From: Vanrija pseudolonga
Lineage: Eukaryota; Basidiomycota; Tremellomycetes; Trichosporonales; Trichosporonaceae
Assembly (NCBI RefSeq): GCF_020906515.1
Contig: NC_085850.1
Coordinates: 1,798,001-1,862,000, forward strand
Direction of reading: 5' to 3'
Length of the DNA stretch: 64,000 nt
Program-made: the position numbers and the translations under genes
Shown here: positions 32,963-42,679 of the stretch, piece by piece
How positions within the stretch are numbered: position 1 is the first letter of the stretch
Layout of the letters: each line of letters opens with the position of its first letter
The notes under the pieces: generated by a model
Told to the model about the DNA's origin: nothing
The model's input: only the letters and a program-made list of their open reading frames with translations
The model's database searches: none

Positions 32963-33890
32963 ATGGATACCCCACTGTCTGGAGAACGGATCGCCGAGGA
33001 GAAGGCCTTTGCCAAGCGCTACCTCGAGTCGCTGGCCTCGCGCAAGGTCGAATACCCGCCCGACTACTCGTCTCCCCTGGACAGGCGGCCGCGCAGGGTG
33101 CCCGCGATCAATGTGCCGGTTGTCGTGCCGCCAGACTATGCCGAGGAGGAGGGTGCAGTGCAGGGTGGGTAGCTAGCTGTGCATGGTGACTAGGTGCTAA
33201 CCCACTCCCCAGACGCACCCATCACGCTGACGGTCAAGTCGGCCCGCCCGCCCCTCATGCTGAGCATCTCCGCGCACCCCTCCGACTCGGTCACCGACCT
33301 CAAGGCGCGCGTCGCTGCGGCCCCTGGCGCGCCACCTGCCGACGCGCAGCGCCTGCTCCTCAAGGGCAAGGTGCTGGCCGACGCCAAGCTGCTGAAGGAG
33401 TACGACCTGGCCGACGGCGCGGTCCTCACGCTCATGGCCAAGCCGGGCGCCAAGGTCGCGAAGGAGCCCACGCCGCCGCCTGCCGCTGCGCCTGCAGTTC
33501 GCGCAGCAGCTGTCGCCCACGACCTGCCCCAGCTCACCATCACGACTGACTCGCCAGGCGCCAACCCCACCGACGTGCCCGAGTACCAGCAGAGCGAGCA
33601 GCCCTCCCCCGCGCTCAGCACGGCCGCGTTCCACGCCGCCATTGCCAACCCCGACTTCTGGCAGAAGCTGCACGCGCTCGCCCAGACAGAGTTTGCGTCG
33701 CGCGACGACGCAGACTACGTCCTCGACACGTTCCTCGTCGCTATGAAGGGACGCTTGAGCGCGACCGAGGCCGCCAAGATTCGCGACGTCGTCGGCGTTG
33801 CTGGTGAGTGTCCGCGGCGCGCTGTGGCCATCGGAGGCTAACGAGTGCGCGCGTGCTGACAAGTCTGCAGGTATGGGCGGCGGCGTGTGA
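32963..33890 (+). CDS. GET5: GET5/MDY2-like ubiquitin-like protein of the tail-anchored protein pathway
   Basis: Three exons (32963-33164, 33213-33803, 33871-33890) give 270 residues. N-terminal helical part AEEKAFAKRYLESLASRKVE resembles the Get4-binding region of fungal Get5. A ubiquitin-like domain follows from about residue 68: ITLTVKSARPPLMLSISAHP, SDSVTDLKARVAAAPGAPPA, QRLLLKGKVLADAKLLKEYD. After a Pro/Ala linker, the C-terminal helical homodimerisation region FWQKLHALAQTEFASRDDAD ends with GMGGGV. Get5 links Get4 to Sgt2 and delivers tail-anchored proteins to Get3 in the cytosol. The domain order (N-helices, UBL, C-terminal dimer helix) is what separates it from other UBL proteins. A generic UBL protein is the alternative. 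Confidence 0.78.
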
Positions 33891-34331
33891 TCAACAAGAT
33901 AGCAGCAGTAGGATGCGTGCCCAACCGATACATGTCTGCGCCGGCACGCCGTATGGGGGACAAGTCTCAGCAGCAGCAAGTGCATGTGGACGAGAGGACC
34001 TTGTACTATAATAGGTCATGCATATGGTCATGAGTGATAGTGCAGTGCGGTGCGGCAGGCAGAGGAACGGTTCACAATAAGGAGGGTAGGTATGGACGAT
34101 ACTCTTCGGCCACGAGGGTCCGTGGTTGCACGCGGTCCACCAAATCCCTTCCATAAGTCGCCGCAATGTCAGTCCTGAACTATTCTAATGCTCCGCTTCC
34201 CCGCCATGCAAATGACCATGCACCAAATGTATGAGAGAGTAGGAGGCATGAGCTAAATCATACATTGCCTATACAGACCGTCATACGACGAAACAAATGC
34301 CTCTGAAACCGAAAGATGAACAACTACCCGC
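33891..34331. other. Intergenic between convergent GET5 and eL8 genes
   Basis: AT-richer than surroundings. Holds only the two 3' untranslated regions. Nothing else seen. Confidence 0.6.
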
Positions 34332-35716
34332 TTAGAGCGAGATGTCGATCTTCTTGGCGTCCTGGCCCGAAGCCTTAGCGCGCTTGCGGAGCTTGGCAAC
34401 CGACTTGTTGCCACGGATACCACCGCCCCAGTGGCGACGGAACTCGTCGGCCTTGTCGAGGTAGTTGGCCTTGGCGGCCGAGACAAGGGTGGCGAGGGCC
34501 TGAGCGTCCTCCGAGCGGACCTCGGTGATGGCGGCGACGGCCGAGGTCTTCTTGTTGACAACAAGACCAAGACGGGACTTGCCCTTGACGATAACGTAGG
34601 GGACACCCATCTTGCGGCAGAGAGCGGGGAGGAAGACAACGAGCTCAATGGGGTCAACGTCGTCGGCAATGACAACGAGCTGAGCCTTCTTGGCCTCGAC
34701 AAGGGCGACAACGTGGTTGAGGCCGTACTTGACGAAGAGGGGCTTCTTCGAGTCCTTGGTGGTGGCGTCACCCTTGGACTTGGCCTCGGCCTCGGCGAGG
34801 AGACGGGCCTTCTTCTCCTGCTTCGACTCGGGCTTGTACTTGTTGAGGAGCTGGAAGAGCTGGGTGGCGGTGTTCTTGTCAAGGGTGTGCGAGAACTGGG
34901 CGATGGCGGGGGGGACCTTCAGGCGCTGGTGAAGGATGACCTTCTGGCGCTGGAGGCGGACGTACTCGGGCCACTTGACGAAGCGAGTAAGGTCCTGCTT
35001 GGGGGGGAGGTCACCACCTGGGGTTCGAGTCAGTTTCGGCTCCGTATGTGGTGGGTGGCACTGGGTGCTCAAGAAAACTTACCAATGCCGAAGGTGCGGG
35101 TGCGCTTCTCGAAGAGAGGGTTCTGCGCGGCCTTCTTGGCGACCTTGGTGCCGTAGGGGGCAGCAGCGGGCTTCTTGGACTTGGTGGTAGCGGCCTTGGG
35201 CTGTGAAAGTGTTAAAAAGGGGGTCATTGAGACGAACGCCAGCCCGGTTCCCTTCAATAAAGAGGTACTACAGGGCATCACGTCGCTCTAAAAGAATACT
35301 CTAGACCGAGGTCGTCGAGACAATCTTTGGCAGCTCGACTGTCCAACCTGGCTACTCCCAGGACAAGACCGCAGAGGGTTCTTTTACGGTGTCGGCGTCG
35401 GAAGATGGCACCGGTCCGAGGACACAAAAGTGGGCCAGAGCTCCGTGCTCAAGGTCATCACGAGTGGGTGACTCGCTCGCAAGAGCACCTGAAGGCATAG
35501 CCATAGAGAGAGGCGGTCAGCACCTTGGTTGTTCGACGAGGCAAGCCTCGATCAAACTGTACCGCCGCTGCTTCTTCTCATCGTACCGTTTTCTCGTCGC
35601 ACGAGAGCGAACGAGTTGGTCTCGGCGGCTTGCCGTTCATGCGACGACTTAAGCGTGCTCCGAGGCGATGTGATGCCCCACCGGGAGCCTGGTACTTAGC
35701 GGTAGATGCGCACCAT
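34332..35716 (-). CDS. RPL8: 60S ribosomal protein eL8 (L8/L7a)
   Basis: Structural protein of the large ribosomal subunit. Exons: the ATG alone at 35714-35716, then 35083-35200 and 34332-35017; the lengths sum to 269 codons in frame (268 residues). Seen: [60 protein letters not shown], then the L7Ae domain with [20 protein letters not shown] and [20 protein letters not shown], and a basic tail. The second and third exons are certain. The first is inferred because no in-phase ATG exon exists nearer, because ATG followed at once by GTGCGC yields the expected MPK start, and because eL38 next door has the same layout. The first intron would be 511 nt, long for this genome. Confidence 0.88.
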
Positions 35717-36096
35717 TTTGGATGAGTGTCGAGTGACTTTTGATGGATGAGGAAGACGAAGTGGTGGGGAGGATGGGCTTAAACTTGGCGGGCGAGCAGG
35801 CAGGCGCCTAAGCAAGTCTCCAAGCTGGGCGTCGGATCCGAGCAAGTTTTGACTGTCGGATGTAACATGATGGCTAACGCCGACAGTCAAACGTCGGTTT
35901 GATTCCGTTTCAGCTGGTGAACGGGAGCAAATCTCCCAGCCAGGAGGATCTTTGCCCCTGCGTGTGGTGTGTGAGCCTGCCTGTAGCACCCAGCCTGTCC
36001 CTGCGCCTGCCCGCTGCCACTGCCTGGCTGCTCGCCGACATTTGCACCTTCAGCGTGGCCTTTACTCTCCTAGCCTTCAAGCAAAAGTAGATCAAA
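35717..36096. promoter_or_regulatory. Bidirectional ribosomal-protein promoter (eL8/eL38) with inverted repeats
   Basis: 380 bp between divergent eL8 and eL38 starts. Near the middle, TTTGACTGTCGG (35848-35859) and its exact complement (35880-35891) face each other. Overlapping this is TCAAAC-GTCG-GTTTGA (35887-35902). Pyrimidine-rich leader sequence precedes eL38. Confidence 0.6.
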
Positions 36097-36859
36097 ATGG
36101 TGAGCAGAAGCGACGACAGCAACGACAGCACACGCGAGGAAACGGACACGGCACGGCACGGGCAGGATACGGACACGGACGACGACGGCGGCAGCGAGAT
36201 CCGACAGGCTGGGGACGAGCTGTAGAAAATGTGATGGAGACTCGGCGGACGACTTGGAGACGACGTTGTGGCCTTGATCGACCATCGGCGTGAGAGACGA
36301 CCAGCACCATGGTGCCGAGACGAGTGCTTGTGATGCCCAACGACGACTGTGTCCCCGACAACCCGACGACTGCCCGTTCGCCAGCCTCCCTCCCGCTCGC
36401 GTGTGCTGCTCGCTCGAGACTTCCCATGGTCCATCGCTGACCCCTCCAGCCGAAGCAGGTCACCGACATCAAGAAGTTCCGTGCGTATCGATGGGGCTGG
36501 CGCGAGGTGCTGGGTCATGGTGCTACGTGTTGAGCGTACGCCCTTGGCCCCGTCTCGTCGCCAGCAGGCTAGCGCAGGCTCCCCAAACTCCTACTAACCA
36601 CCCCGCAGTCGAGATCGCCCGCCGCGCCGACGCCGTCGAGGCCAAGATCAAGCGCACCGTCGTCAAGCGCCCTGCCAACTCGCCCGTCGGCAAGAAGGCC
36701 TCGGCCAAGCAGGCCGTTGCCACCAAGTTCAAGCTCCGTGGCTCGCGCTACCTCTACACCCTCGTCCTCCACGACCAGGAGAAGGCCTCCAAGCTCCAGC
36801 AGTCGCTCCCCCCCACCCTCAAGCAGGTTGTGATCGGCGCCCCCGCCGCCCGCAAGTAA
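36097..36859 (+). CDS. RPL38: 60S ribosomal protein eL38
   Basis: Small large-subunit ribosomal protein. Exons: ATG alone at 36097-36099, 36450-36480 and 36609-36859, giving 94 residues. Sequence [20 protein letters not shown] followed by [10 protein letters not shown] and [20 protein letters not shown] matches eL38. The family is usually about 70-80 residues; the extra length is an insertion around [15 protein letters not shown] and an Ala-rich tail. The first intron (350 nt) and second (128 nt) are long for this genome, as is common for ribosomal protein genes. It shares the promoter region with eL8. Confidence 0.92.
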
Positions 36860-38945
36860 ATTGCGCGCTGTTAGGATGACTGCATGGGTTGGATGATGTA
36901 CATTTGCACCTACAGAGGGTTGTGGCTGAGGGGTGAGGGGAGTGCGCAGGAGTTGGCATGGCCGCAGCAACTGACAATCCCAACTGACATACTACTCGCC
37001 GATTGCATGTTGATGGCGTGTGCTCGCTGAGGCTTCTGGGAGTTGGGGAGACGTGAAGAGACATCTCGTCTGGCATCAGTGATAGGCCTGACAGCCTCAG
37101 CGGCAATGGTACCGGCCACGTAGGTGGACCGTCCGCCACTGCACATCTGCACACTGTTGTCGCTTCTGATAGCAGAACATGACGCAGTACCCACCATGCA
37201 GTGCTTGTCAGTCACGTCACACAACGTCAGGGCGGTCGGGAGAGTTACACCACGGGGCCGACCGAGCCACAAGTCGCAGTCGGCACCGAGAATGACTCGC
37301 TGGCGAGGAGTGACTCGATCATGCGCAGGCAGTGCACCAGCGCTCCCGGTTGTCTTGGTGGTCACCTTGCGGCGCATCGTGCCATCCATCAGGCAGGCCC
37401 AGAGCCCGTTTATCGTAGTATTGTCATCGGTAAGGGGGCGGCAAGGCCAGAGGGGGTGAAAGCTGGCGAGGATGAGAGCCCCACAGGCGGCACCGCCGTG
37501 CTGGATCTGTCCGGGGCCGTATGCACTTTGCATGGCGTGTAGTCGCTCGTCATGCCGGTGCAAGCAACGTGCACTGCAATGCTGGGGCCGGCGGGCCGGA
37601 TGCCACACAGTACGGCCAGCCGCCCCGCTCATACAGACGTCAGCCGGCACTCACCCAGATCGGCGTTTCTGTCCGTCAGAGTGACGCCAGGCACTTTGAG
37701 CGGGTCGGAGGGGGCTCGGTGTACATGTACGTGTCGCACACCCCGCCAGTCGAGAGCGGAGGAGGTGGATGCGACCCATGGTGGCCAGCAACCAGGCCCA
37801 GGAGGACAAGATCAGAAGCCCCCAGCTCGCTCTGCCACCCAGGCCTCAAACTAGGTCCTACCCACTCGAAATGACGTCCAGTCGCTCCTCTCGACCAGCC
37901 GAGTCAAGCGCATCGGAGGACAGGACCGCAGAGGGTGGATGCGTCGGCGGGCGGCGGCCAGAAGTCGAGGCAGGGCCGTTCTGGCGCCAGCGTAGGCGGG
38001 GGGTACCGTATCTCGATGAATATCGGTCCTGCGTGTATGTGAGCGGCATGTACGTGATCCCCGAGGCTGCGAGAGCGCGGACACGGGGGGCTGGATGTGC
38101 GGGGAGGGACGAGTGGCGGTGGATGGATGGCGAGAGGTTTGGGAGGGCAAGCCTGGCGCGGGTCGCAACTCGTGCTCCTCGTTACCAACTTGGGTCATCA
38201 GAGGGCTGTATCGCTGCGAAATCATCACGCCGGTGCGCGAAACTCGGTGTGGGCGTAGCCTTGGGTCTTGAGAAGCGCTGGAGGGTGCTCAATCGTCGCT
38301 GGGGGGTGGATGCCCGCCACCAGGGACCCAGAAGTACGTGGTGGGGGCATTTCGTCCCCTCGCCGCCAAATCGGCTGCAGGCTCGCGACGCGGCCATCCA
38401 CCCTCCCCCTCGCTCTGCCCACCGCCCCGGGGTTCTCCAGCACGCCGAGAACGCCTGTGCAGGTCTTTGAGCGCATTTCTCGCTCGCTGGGGGAGAAAGA
38501 TGGAAATATCGATTTTCCGAGGCACTATCTGCCCCCGCCGCCGCCTATCTGCTCCCGCCGTACGTCATGCCCTTCCTCCACCCCCTCCACTGCTCTCTGC
38601 GCATGTTACTCATCCCCTCGCCATCGTTATCGCCCTCGAGCTCACCACCTCTTGCTTGCATGAAGATTTTCTGCGCTCTCCAATGCCTCTTCCGGGCGAC
38701 CGCCGCCGCTTTGGGTAATTTTCGCCCTTCTGACTTGCGTTTCTGGCTGCCGGACACCCATCTCGAGGCCGTCTGGCCCCACATCCGGCCTGCAAAGTAT
38801 AAGACCTGGTCACTGCTGCATCGTCGCTTTGCTTTTCTTCTTCATCTCATCACTACTCCCAGCTCCGCACAGCAAGCCTGTACCAGCGCTCTTACCCACT
38901 CTTACACTCGTCATTACGACCATCACACACTCTCACACAACCACA
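36860..38945. other. Intergenic, with the promoter of paralog B at the right end
   Basis: About 2 kb without a convincing gene. Two long open frames (36910-37650 minus, 37769-38470 plus) have no recognisable domain and unlikely composition. TATAAG at 38798-38803 starts the paralog B promoter, followed by a pyrimidine-rich, uninterrupted leader of about 115-120 nt. Confidence 0.55.
38798..38803 (+). promoter_or_regulatory. TATA box of paralog B
   Basis: TATAAG 143 bp before the ATG at 38946. The leader between them contains no ATG and no obvious intron, unlike paralog A. Confidence 0.5.
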
Positions 38946-39680
38946 ATGTCCACCGTCCAGAACATCCTCGACTCGCACTCGGACTTCGTGTCTCGCGTTT
39001 GCGACGCGCTCACTGCCGCCCACACCGACTTTGACGCCATCCTCCCCACCCGCACCAAGGGCCCCGCCGACTTCGCTCGCATGCGCGAGACCGCGTCGCT
39101 CCTCATCGACTTCATCTCGATCACCTCGCGCCGCTACAACACCCTCGAGCAGTACAGCAAGGCTCTGGCTCCGACCTCGGTCAAGCTTGCCAAGCCCACT
39201 GTTCGCTTCGAGGAGTCGACCGAGACCCGCTTCGACAGCAACCGCCTCGCCGGCTTCGTCCAGTGGGTCTACGACACCAAGCGCCGCGCCGAGATCATCG
39301 ACCGCGAGCTCGGCTTCCAGACCTCGCCCGCGTACGCCGCCAAGCAGGCCGACCTCGACATCGAGCGCTACATCGTTGTCCTCCCCGTCCTCCTCAACCA
39401 GCTCTGCGACCTCGTCCAGGAGATCCAGTCTGGTCGTAAGTCGACGGTGGTGCCCACCAACACCTTCTCGAGCGAGTACACCCGCCGCGGCCCCCGCCCC
39501 TTCTCGCAGTCGACCCCCGACGCGACCCCCGAGGCCTCGCCTGTTGTTTCGCCCGTCGGTTCCCCCGTTGCCGAGCTCGAGATCGACCTCAACGACGCGA
39601 TCCTCGCTCCCGTTGCCGCTCGTGGTCTCCGCCGCACCCGTGGACACAACAACCTCCGCACCGCGTACTCGGCCCAGTGA
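38946..39680 (+). CDS. Orphan protein, paralog B
   Basis: Single exon, 244 residues, family not recognised. It starts MSTVQNILDSHSDFVSRVCD and has ADLDIERYIVVLPVLLNQLC near residue 145, then a Ser/Thr/Pro-rich stretch (STPDATPEASPVVSPVGSPV) and a basic end RGLRRTRGHNNLRTAYSAQ. No signal peptide or membrane segment; mostly helical by pattern. It is related to paralog A in motif order, but the proteins have diverged strongly while their 3' flanks are almost identical. The ATG at 38946 is chosen because the upstream in-frame ATG lies in the TATA-proximal leader. It converges with SWC5. Confidence 0.8.
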   Translation: MSTVQNILDSHSDFVSRVCDALTAAHTDFDAILPTRTKGPADFARMRETASLLIDFISITSRRYNTLEQYSKALAPTSVKLAKPTVRFEESTETRFDSNRLAGFVQWVYDTKRRAEIIDRELGFQTSPAYAAKQADLDIERYIVVLPVLLNQLCDLVQEIQSGRKSTVVPTNTFSSEYTRRGPRPFSQSTPDATPEASPVVSPVGSPVAELEIDLNDAILAPVAARGLRRTRGHNNLRTAYSAQ

Positions 39681-39709
39681 GCTCACCGCACCGCCCGCCT
39701 TACGGCGAC

Positions 39710-39818
39710 GGACTAGTCACGTCCTTAAACTGCTCCCGACCTGGTCATGTCGTCTTCAATCTGACCCCTCCGCGATTGGCGCGATGAGAGGAGTTCCTGC
39801 TTCGGCCGGGCTGCCTCG
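39710..39818 (+). repeat. 109-nt block shared with the 3' flank of paralog A (copy B)
   Basis: Begins 29 nt after the stop codon of paralog B with GGACTAGTCACGTCCTTAAA and ends GGGCTGCCTCG. It is the inverted partner of 28869-28978, 10.7 kb away. Confidence 0.9.
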
Positions 39819-40005
39819 TCCCAACCTTTGATGGCTTGCTCTGCTGGTCAGTGCTCGCCCTTGTACAGTAGTCTTAGTTGTCGTGGTATGCAGTGGGAGT
39901 TGAGATCCGGGCTTTGTCAATGCTGCAGCATGGTCTTACTAACTTGGGCTCCGACATGGCTGCGACTTGACTTGGGCATTAACTTCATCTCGACGCGACT
40001 TGGCC

Positions 40006-40960
40006 TCAACCTCGCCTTGATGACGGCTGCGACTGCGCGCCTGCTCGCCTCTCGTCCACGCGGTCGAGGAACGCCTTCTTCTCCAGGTACCCTCCCGAGC
40101 GACGGTGCGCCGCGATCTCGTCCGACACTGCCGTGTTGGTGGTCATGTGCGAGTTCCAGTCCATCTGTGACTTGGGAGTCAGCGGTGAAGCGCACGCGTA
40201 CCAACCTTCTCTAGCGTCGTCATCTTCTTCCCCGCGTCCAGAGCAGCCGACATGGCCTCGAGCGACTGTCGTGGGCGCTTGCGCACTGGTCCTCTGCCTA
40301 ATGGGCGCGCAGGCGCTGGGCGGGGTTGCGTTTGTGGCTCCGCGGCGGCTGCTCCGTTCGAGGTCGTAGCTGCCGGTGCTGGGCTGGCACCATCGGCTGA
40401 AGGTGCGGCTGACGTCGATGCTTCGCTTGACGCCTCTGCAGCCTGCTGGGCAAGGTACTTGATCGCTTCTGGGTCGTCCTTGGGCAAGCGGACCGTCTCG
40501 CTGCAGGAGTCAGCGGCTGAGTGGTCGGTGGCGGCCGTATCCGAGTCGCCAACAGCGGACAGGTGGCAAGCCAGGCTTCCCACTCCCACACTTACTATAT
40601 TGTCTCGCCTGCGAAGCGGCGCGGCCGCTTCACCTCAACCATCTCGACCTCCTTTGGCGCGGCCGTGGCCGGCACGCCACTCCTCGCCTCCTCCTGCATG
40701 GCGCGGAAGGCGTCCGCAGCACGCTTCTTGCGCTCGGCCGCCTCGGCCTCGGCACGCTCAGCCTTCAACTTCTTGAGTTCGTCGTCATCGTCCTCTCCGT
40801 CGTCGTCGCTACCAGACGAGTCGGAATCGCTGTCGTGTGACCCGGAGCGAGGTCGCTTCGCGCCCTTGGCCTTGGACTTCTTGGCTGGGGCCTGGGGGAC
40901 AAAGTCGCCGTCGTTCTCGTCGTCGGATGGGCCTAGTTCTGCGGTTGCGAGCGTCGACAT
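40006..40960 (-). CDS. SWC5: SWR1 complex subunit SWC5 (BCNT domain)
   Basis: Nuclear subunit of the SWR1 remodeller that replaces H2A with H2A.Z; the animal homolog is CFDP1/BCNT. Three exons (40596-40960, 40206-40500, 40006-40170) give 274 residues. The N-terminus is acidic (SDSDSSGSDDDGEDDDDELK), as expected for histone binding. The middle has RRFAGETIYETVRLP across intron 1. The C-terminal BCNT domain spans intron 2: MTTLEKSQMDWNSH, then SDEIAAHRRSGGYLEKKAFL and DRVDERR. All hallmark residues (LEKS..DW, GYL(E/D)(K/R)xxFL) are present. It is divergent from MOB1 with 379 bp between starts. Confidence 0.92.
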
Positions 40961-41339
40961 GGTGTGGATGGTGCGTGTGTGAGTGCGTGAGTGGGCAGGT
41001 GTGAGTCAGGCGATGTGTCTTGTGATGCATGCTGGTTGCTGGTAAAGTTGGGCTTGTTGATCGAGCAGTCGCGGCGGCGGCGGCGACATTATAAGTGGGG
41101 GGAGTGAATACGCGACGCGGTGAAGGCGAGGCGCGAGGCGTGAGGAGGTCGTTTCAGTGGTGCCTGAGCGCCTGAAAGCACCGTGAGCCGGGACACGACG
41201 AACAACAACAACGGCGAACGCTGTGGGCGGCAAACACAACACTGCTCTGGCCATTCAGTCACTTCAACTGGCCCTGTTCAACGTTACTCGTCTCCTTCTC
41301 ACACTCGATCATTGCACAGACACTTGCTACTAGACCACA
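40961..41339. promoter_or_regulatory. Shared divergent promoter of SWC5 and MOB1
   Basis: Contains GTG/GTGA-rich sequence next to SWC5 and AACAAC repeats near 41200. No TATA box and no other gene seen. Confidence 0.45.
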
Positions 41340-42249
41340 ATGTCCACTCTCTTCAGCTTGTGAGTAGACGGCCCGAGTCTGCAAGGCACAGAGCTAACAC
41401 TGCCCGCCAGAAAGAGCAACCAGTCGAGGAGTGGGTCAACGGGTCAACCTGCTCATAGCTCTTGCTGACACCTATCCACAGCCTTCAAGCCCCGCAAGGT
41501 CCCAGAGGGAACCAAGCAATGGCAGCTTAAGCAGTATGCCCAGCAGACCTTGGTGAGTGAATGCTCGCCGAGCTCTCCTCCTCCGGTGGCTGACAACCCA
41601 AGGGTTCTGGCAACCTCCGGACCGCTGTCCAGCTCCCCGAGGGCGAGGACCTGCAGGAATGGATCGCTGTTCATGGTAAGGAAGCTACCCCGGTCGTGTT
41701 GCGGAGACAGCTGCTCACACAGGCCCCAGTTGTCGACTTCTTCAACCATGTCAACATGCTCTACGGCACCATCTCCGAGTTCTGCACTCCCACCGAGTGC
41801 CCCATCATGAACGCCGGACCCAAGTACGAGTTCTACTGGGAGGATGGAGAGACGTACAAGAAGCCCACGCACCTCTCGGCGCCTGCGTACGTCGAGGCGC
41901 TCATGACCTGGACCCAGTCGATTCTCGACGACGAGAAGGTCTTCCCCCAGCGCATCGGCGTCAAGTTCCCCTCGACGTTCATGGGCACGGCCAAGACCAT
42001 TCTCCGCCGTCTGTTCCGTGTCTACGCCCACATCTACCACTCGCACTTTGACCTGATCTGTGCGCTTGGCATCGAAGGTAGGCAACTACCCGGCTTCCGT
42101 TCTAGCTGCTGACTCCCACAGCCCACCTCAACACCAACTACCGTCACTTCCTCCTGTTCGTCGACGAGTTCTCTCTGCTCAGCGATCGCGACCTTACCCC
42201 GCTCGAGGACTTCAACAAGACGATCCTGGACGAGACGGCCAAGAAGTAG
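41340..42249 (+). CDS. MOB1: MOB1 kinase activator
   Basis: Co-activator of NDR/Dbf2-type kinases in the mitotic exit/septation network. Six exons (41340-41359, 41411-41430, 41482-41552, 41603-41675, 41730-42077, 42122-42249) give 219 residues. The first two exons are only 20 nt each. Seen: MSTLFSLKSNQSRTFKPRKV, GTKQWQLKQYAQQTLGSGNL, DFFNHVNMLYGTISEFCTPT with the zinc-binding Cys pair (FCTPTECP), and the His residues in RVYAHIYHSHFD. Length and spacing match MOB1 (about 215 residues) rather than MOB2-like proteins. Confidence 0.96.
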
Positions 42250-42679
42250 AGGTCTTGCGCTGGTCGGAGCACTACCCGTGAGGGGATGGGGAGCGTTACC
42301 CCTTGCGGATACCTGAGGGCGCACAGGAGTCCCGCTACCACATCCCTTCACCCTCTGTACCTGTAGCCAGTTGAGCCCGTCACCACTGCTGTGATACACG
42401 TTACGACATGTCATGATATCTGCACGGAGCTGGAGTTGTTGTGGTTGCATTAGGTTGAGTGATTAGAGCCCGATTTTGTCGGGGTAATGCCGTCGAGGTC
42501 GGAATCGTAATTGAGCATTAGAAATCCAAGTGCCACATTGCCAAGGCCGCCAACGCCGCAGTGATCAGACCGCGCCTGCTTTCCTTGTTGGGCTGGTCTG
42601 TTGGTGTCACAACATTCAACCGGCCGCACTCACAACGAAATCTCGACACACTTGTCTACATTACCACCACTCCACCACC
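42250..42679. other. Intergenic between MOB1 and shugoshin
   Basis: Holds the MOB1 3' flank and shugoshin promoter and leader. Nothing else recognised. Confidence 0.6.

Noticed and set aside
34253-35156. Long open frames overlapping eL8 on both strands
   Set aside because: These are frame shadows of the conserved eL8 coding sequence.
35204-35713. Possible C/D-box snoRNA inside eL8 intron 1
   Set aside because: A GTGATGA box-C-like string occurs on the minus strand, but no box D at a suitable distance was found.
36910-37650. 246-codon open frame on the minus strand
   Set aside because: Cys/His/Arg-rich composition unlike the real genes here, no recognisable domain, no supporting promoter or splice structure. 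Not excluded, but not supportable.
37769-38470. 233-codon open frame on the plus strand
   Set aside because: Composition is typical of a chance frame and overlapping frames on both strands are equally open.
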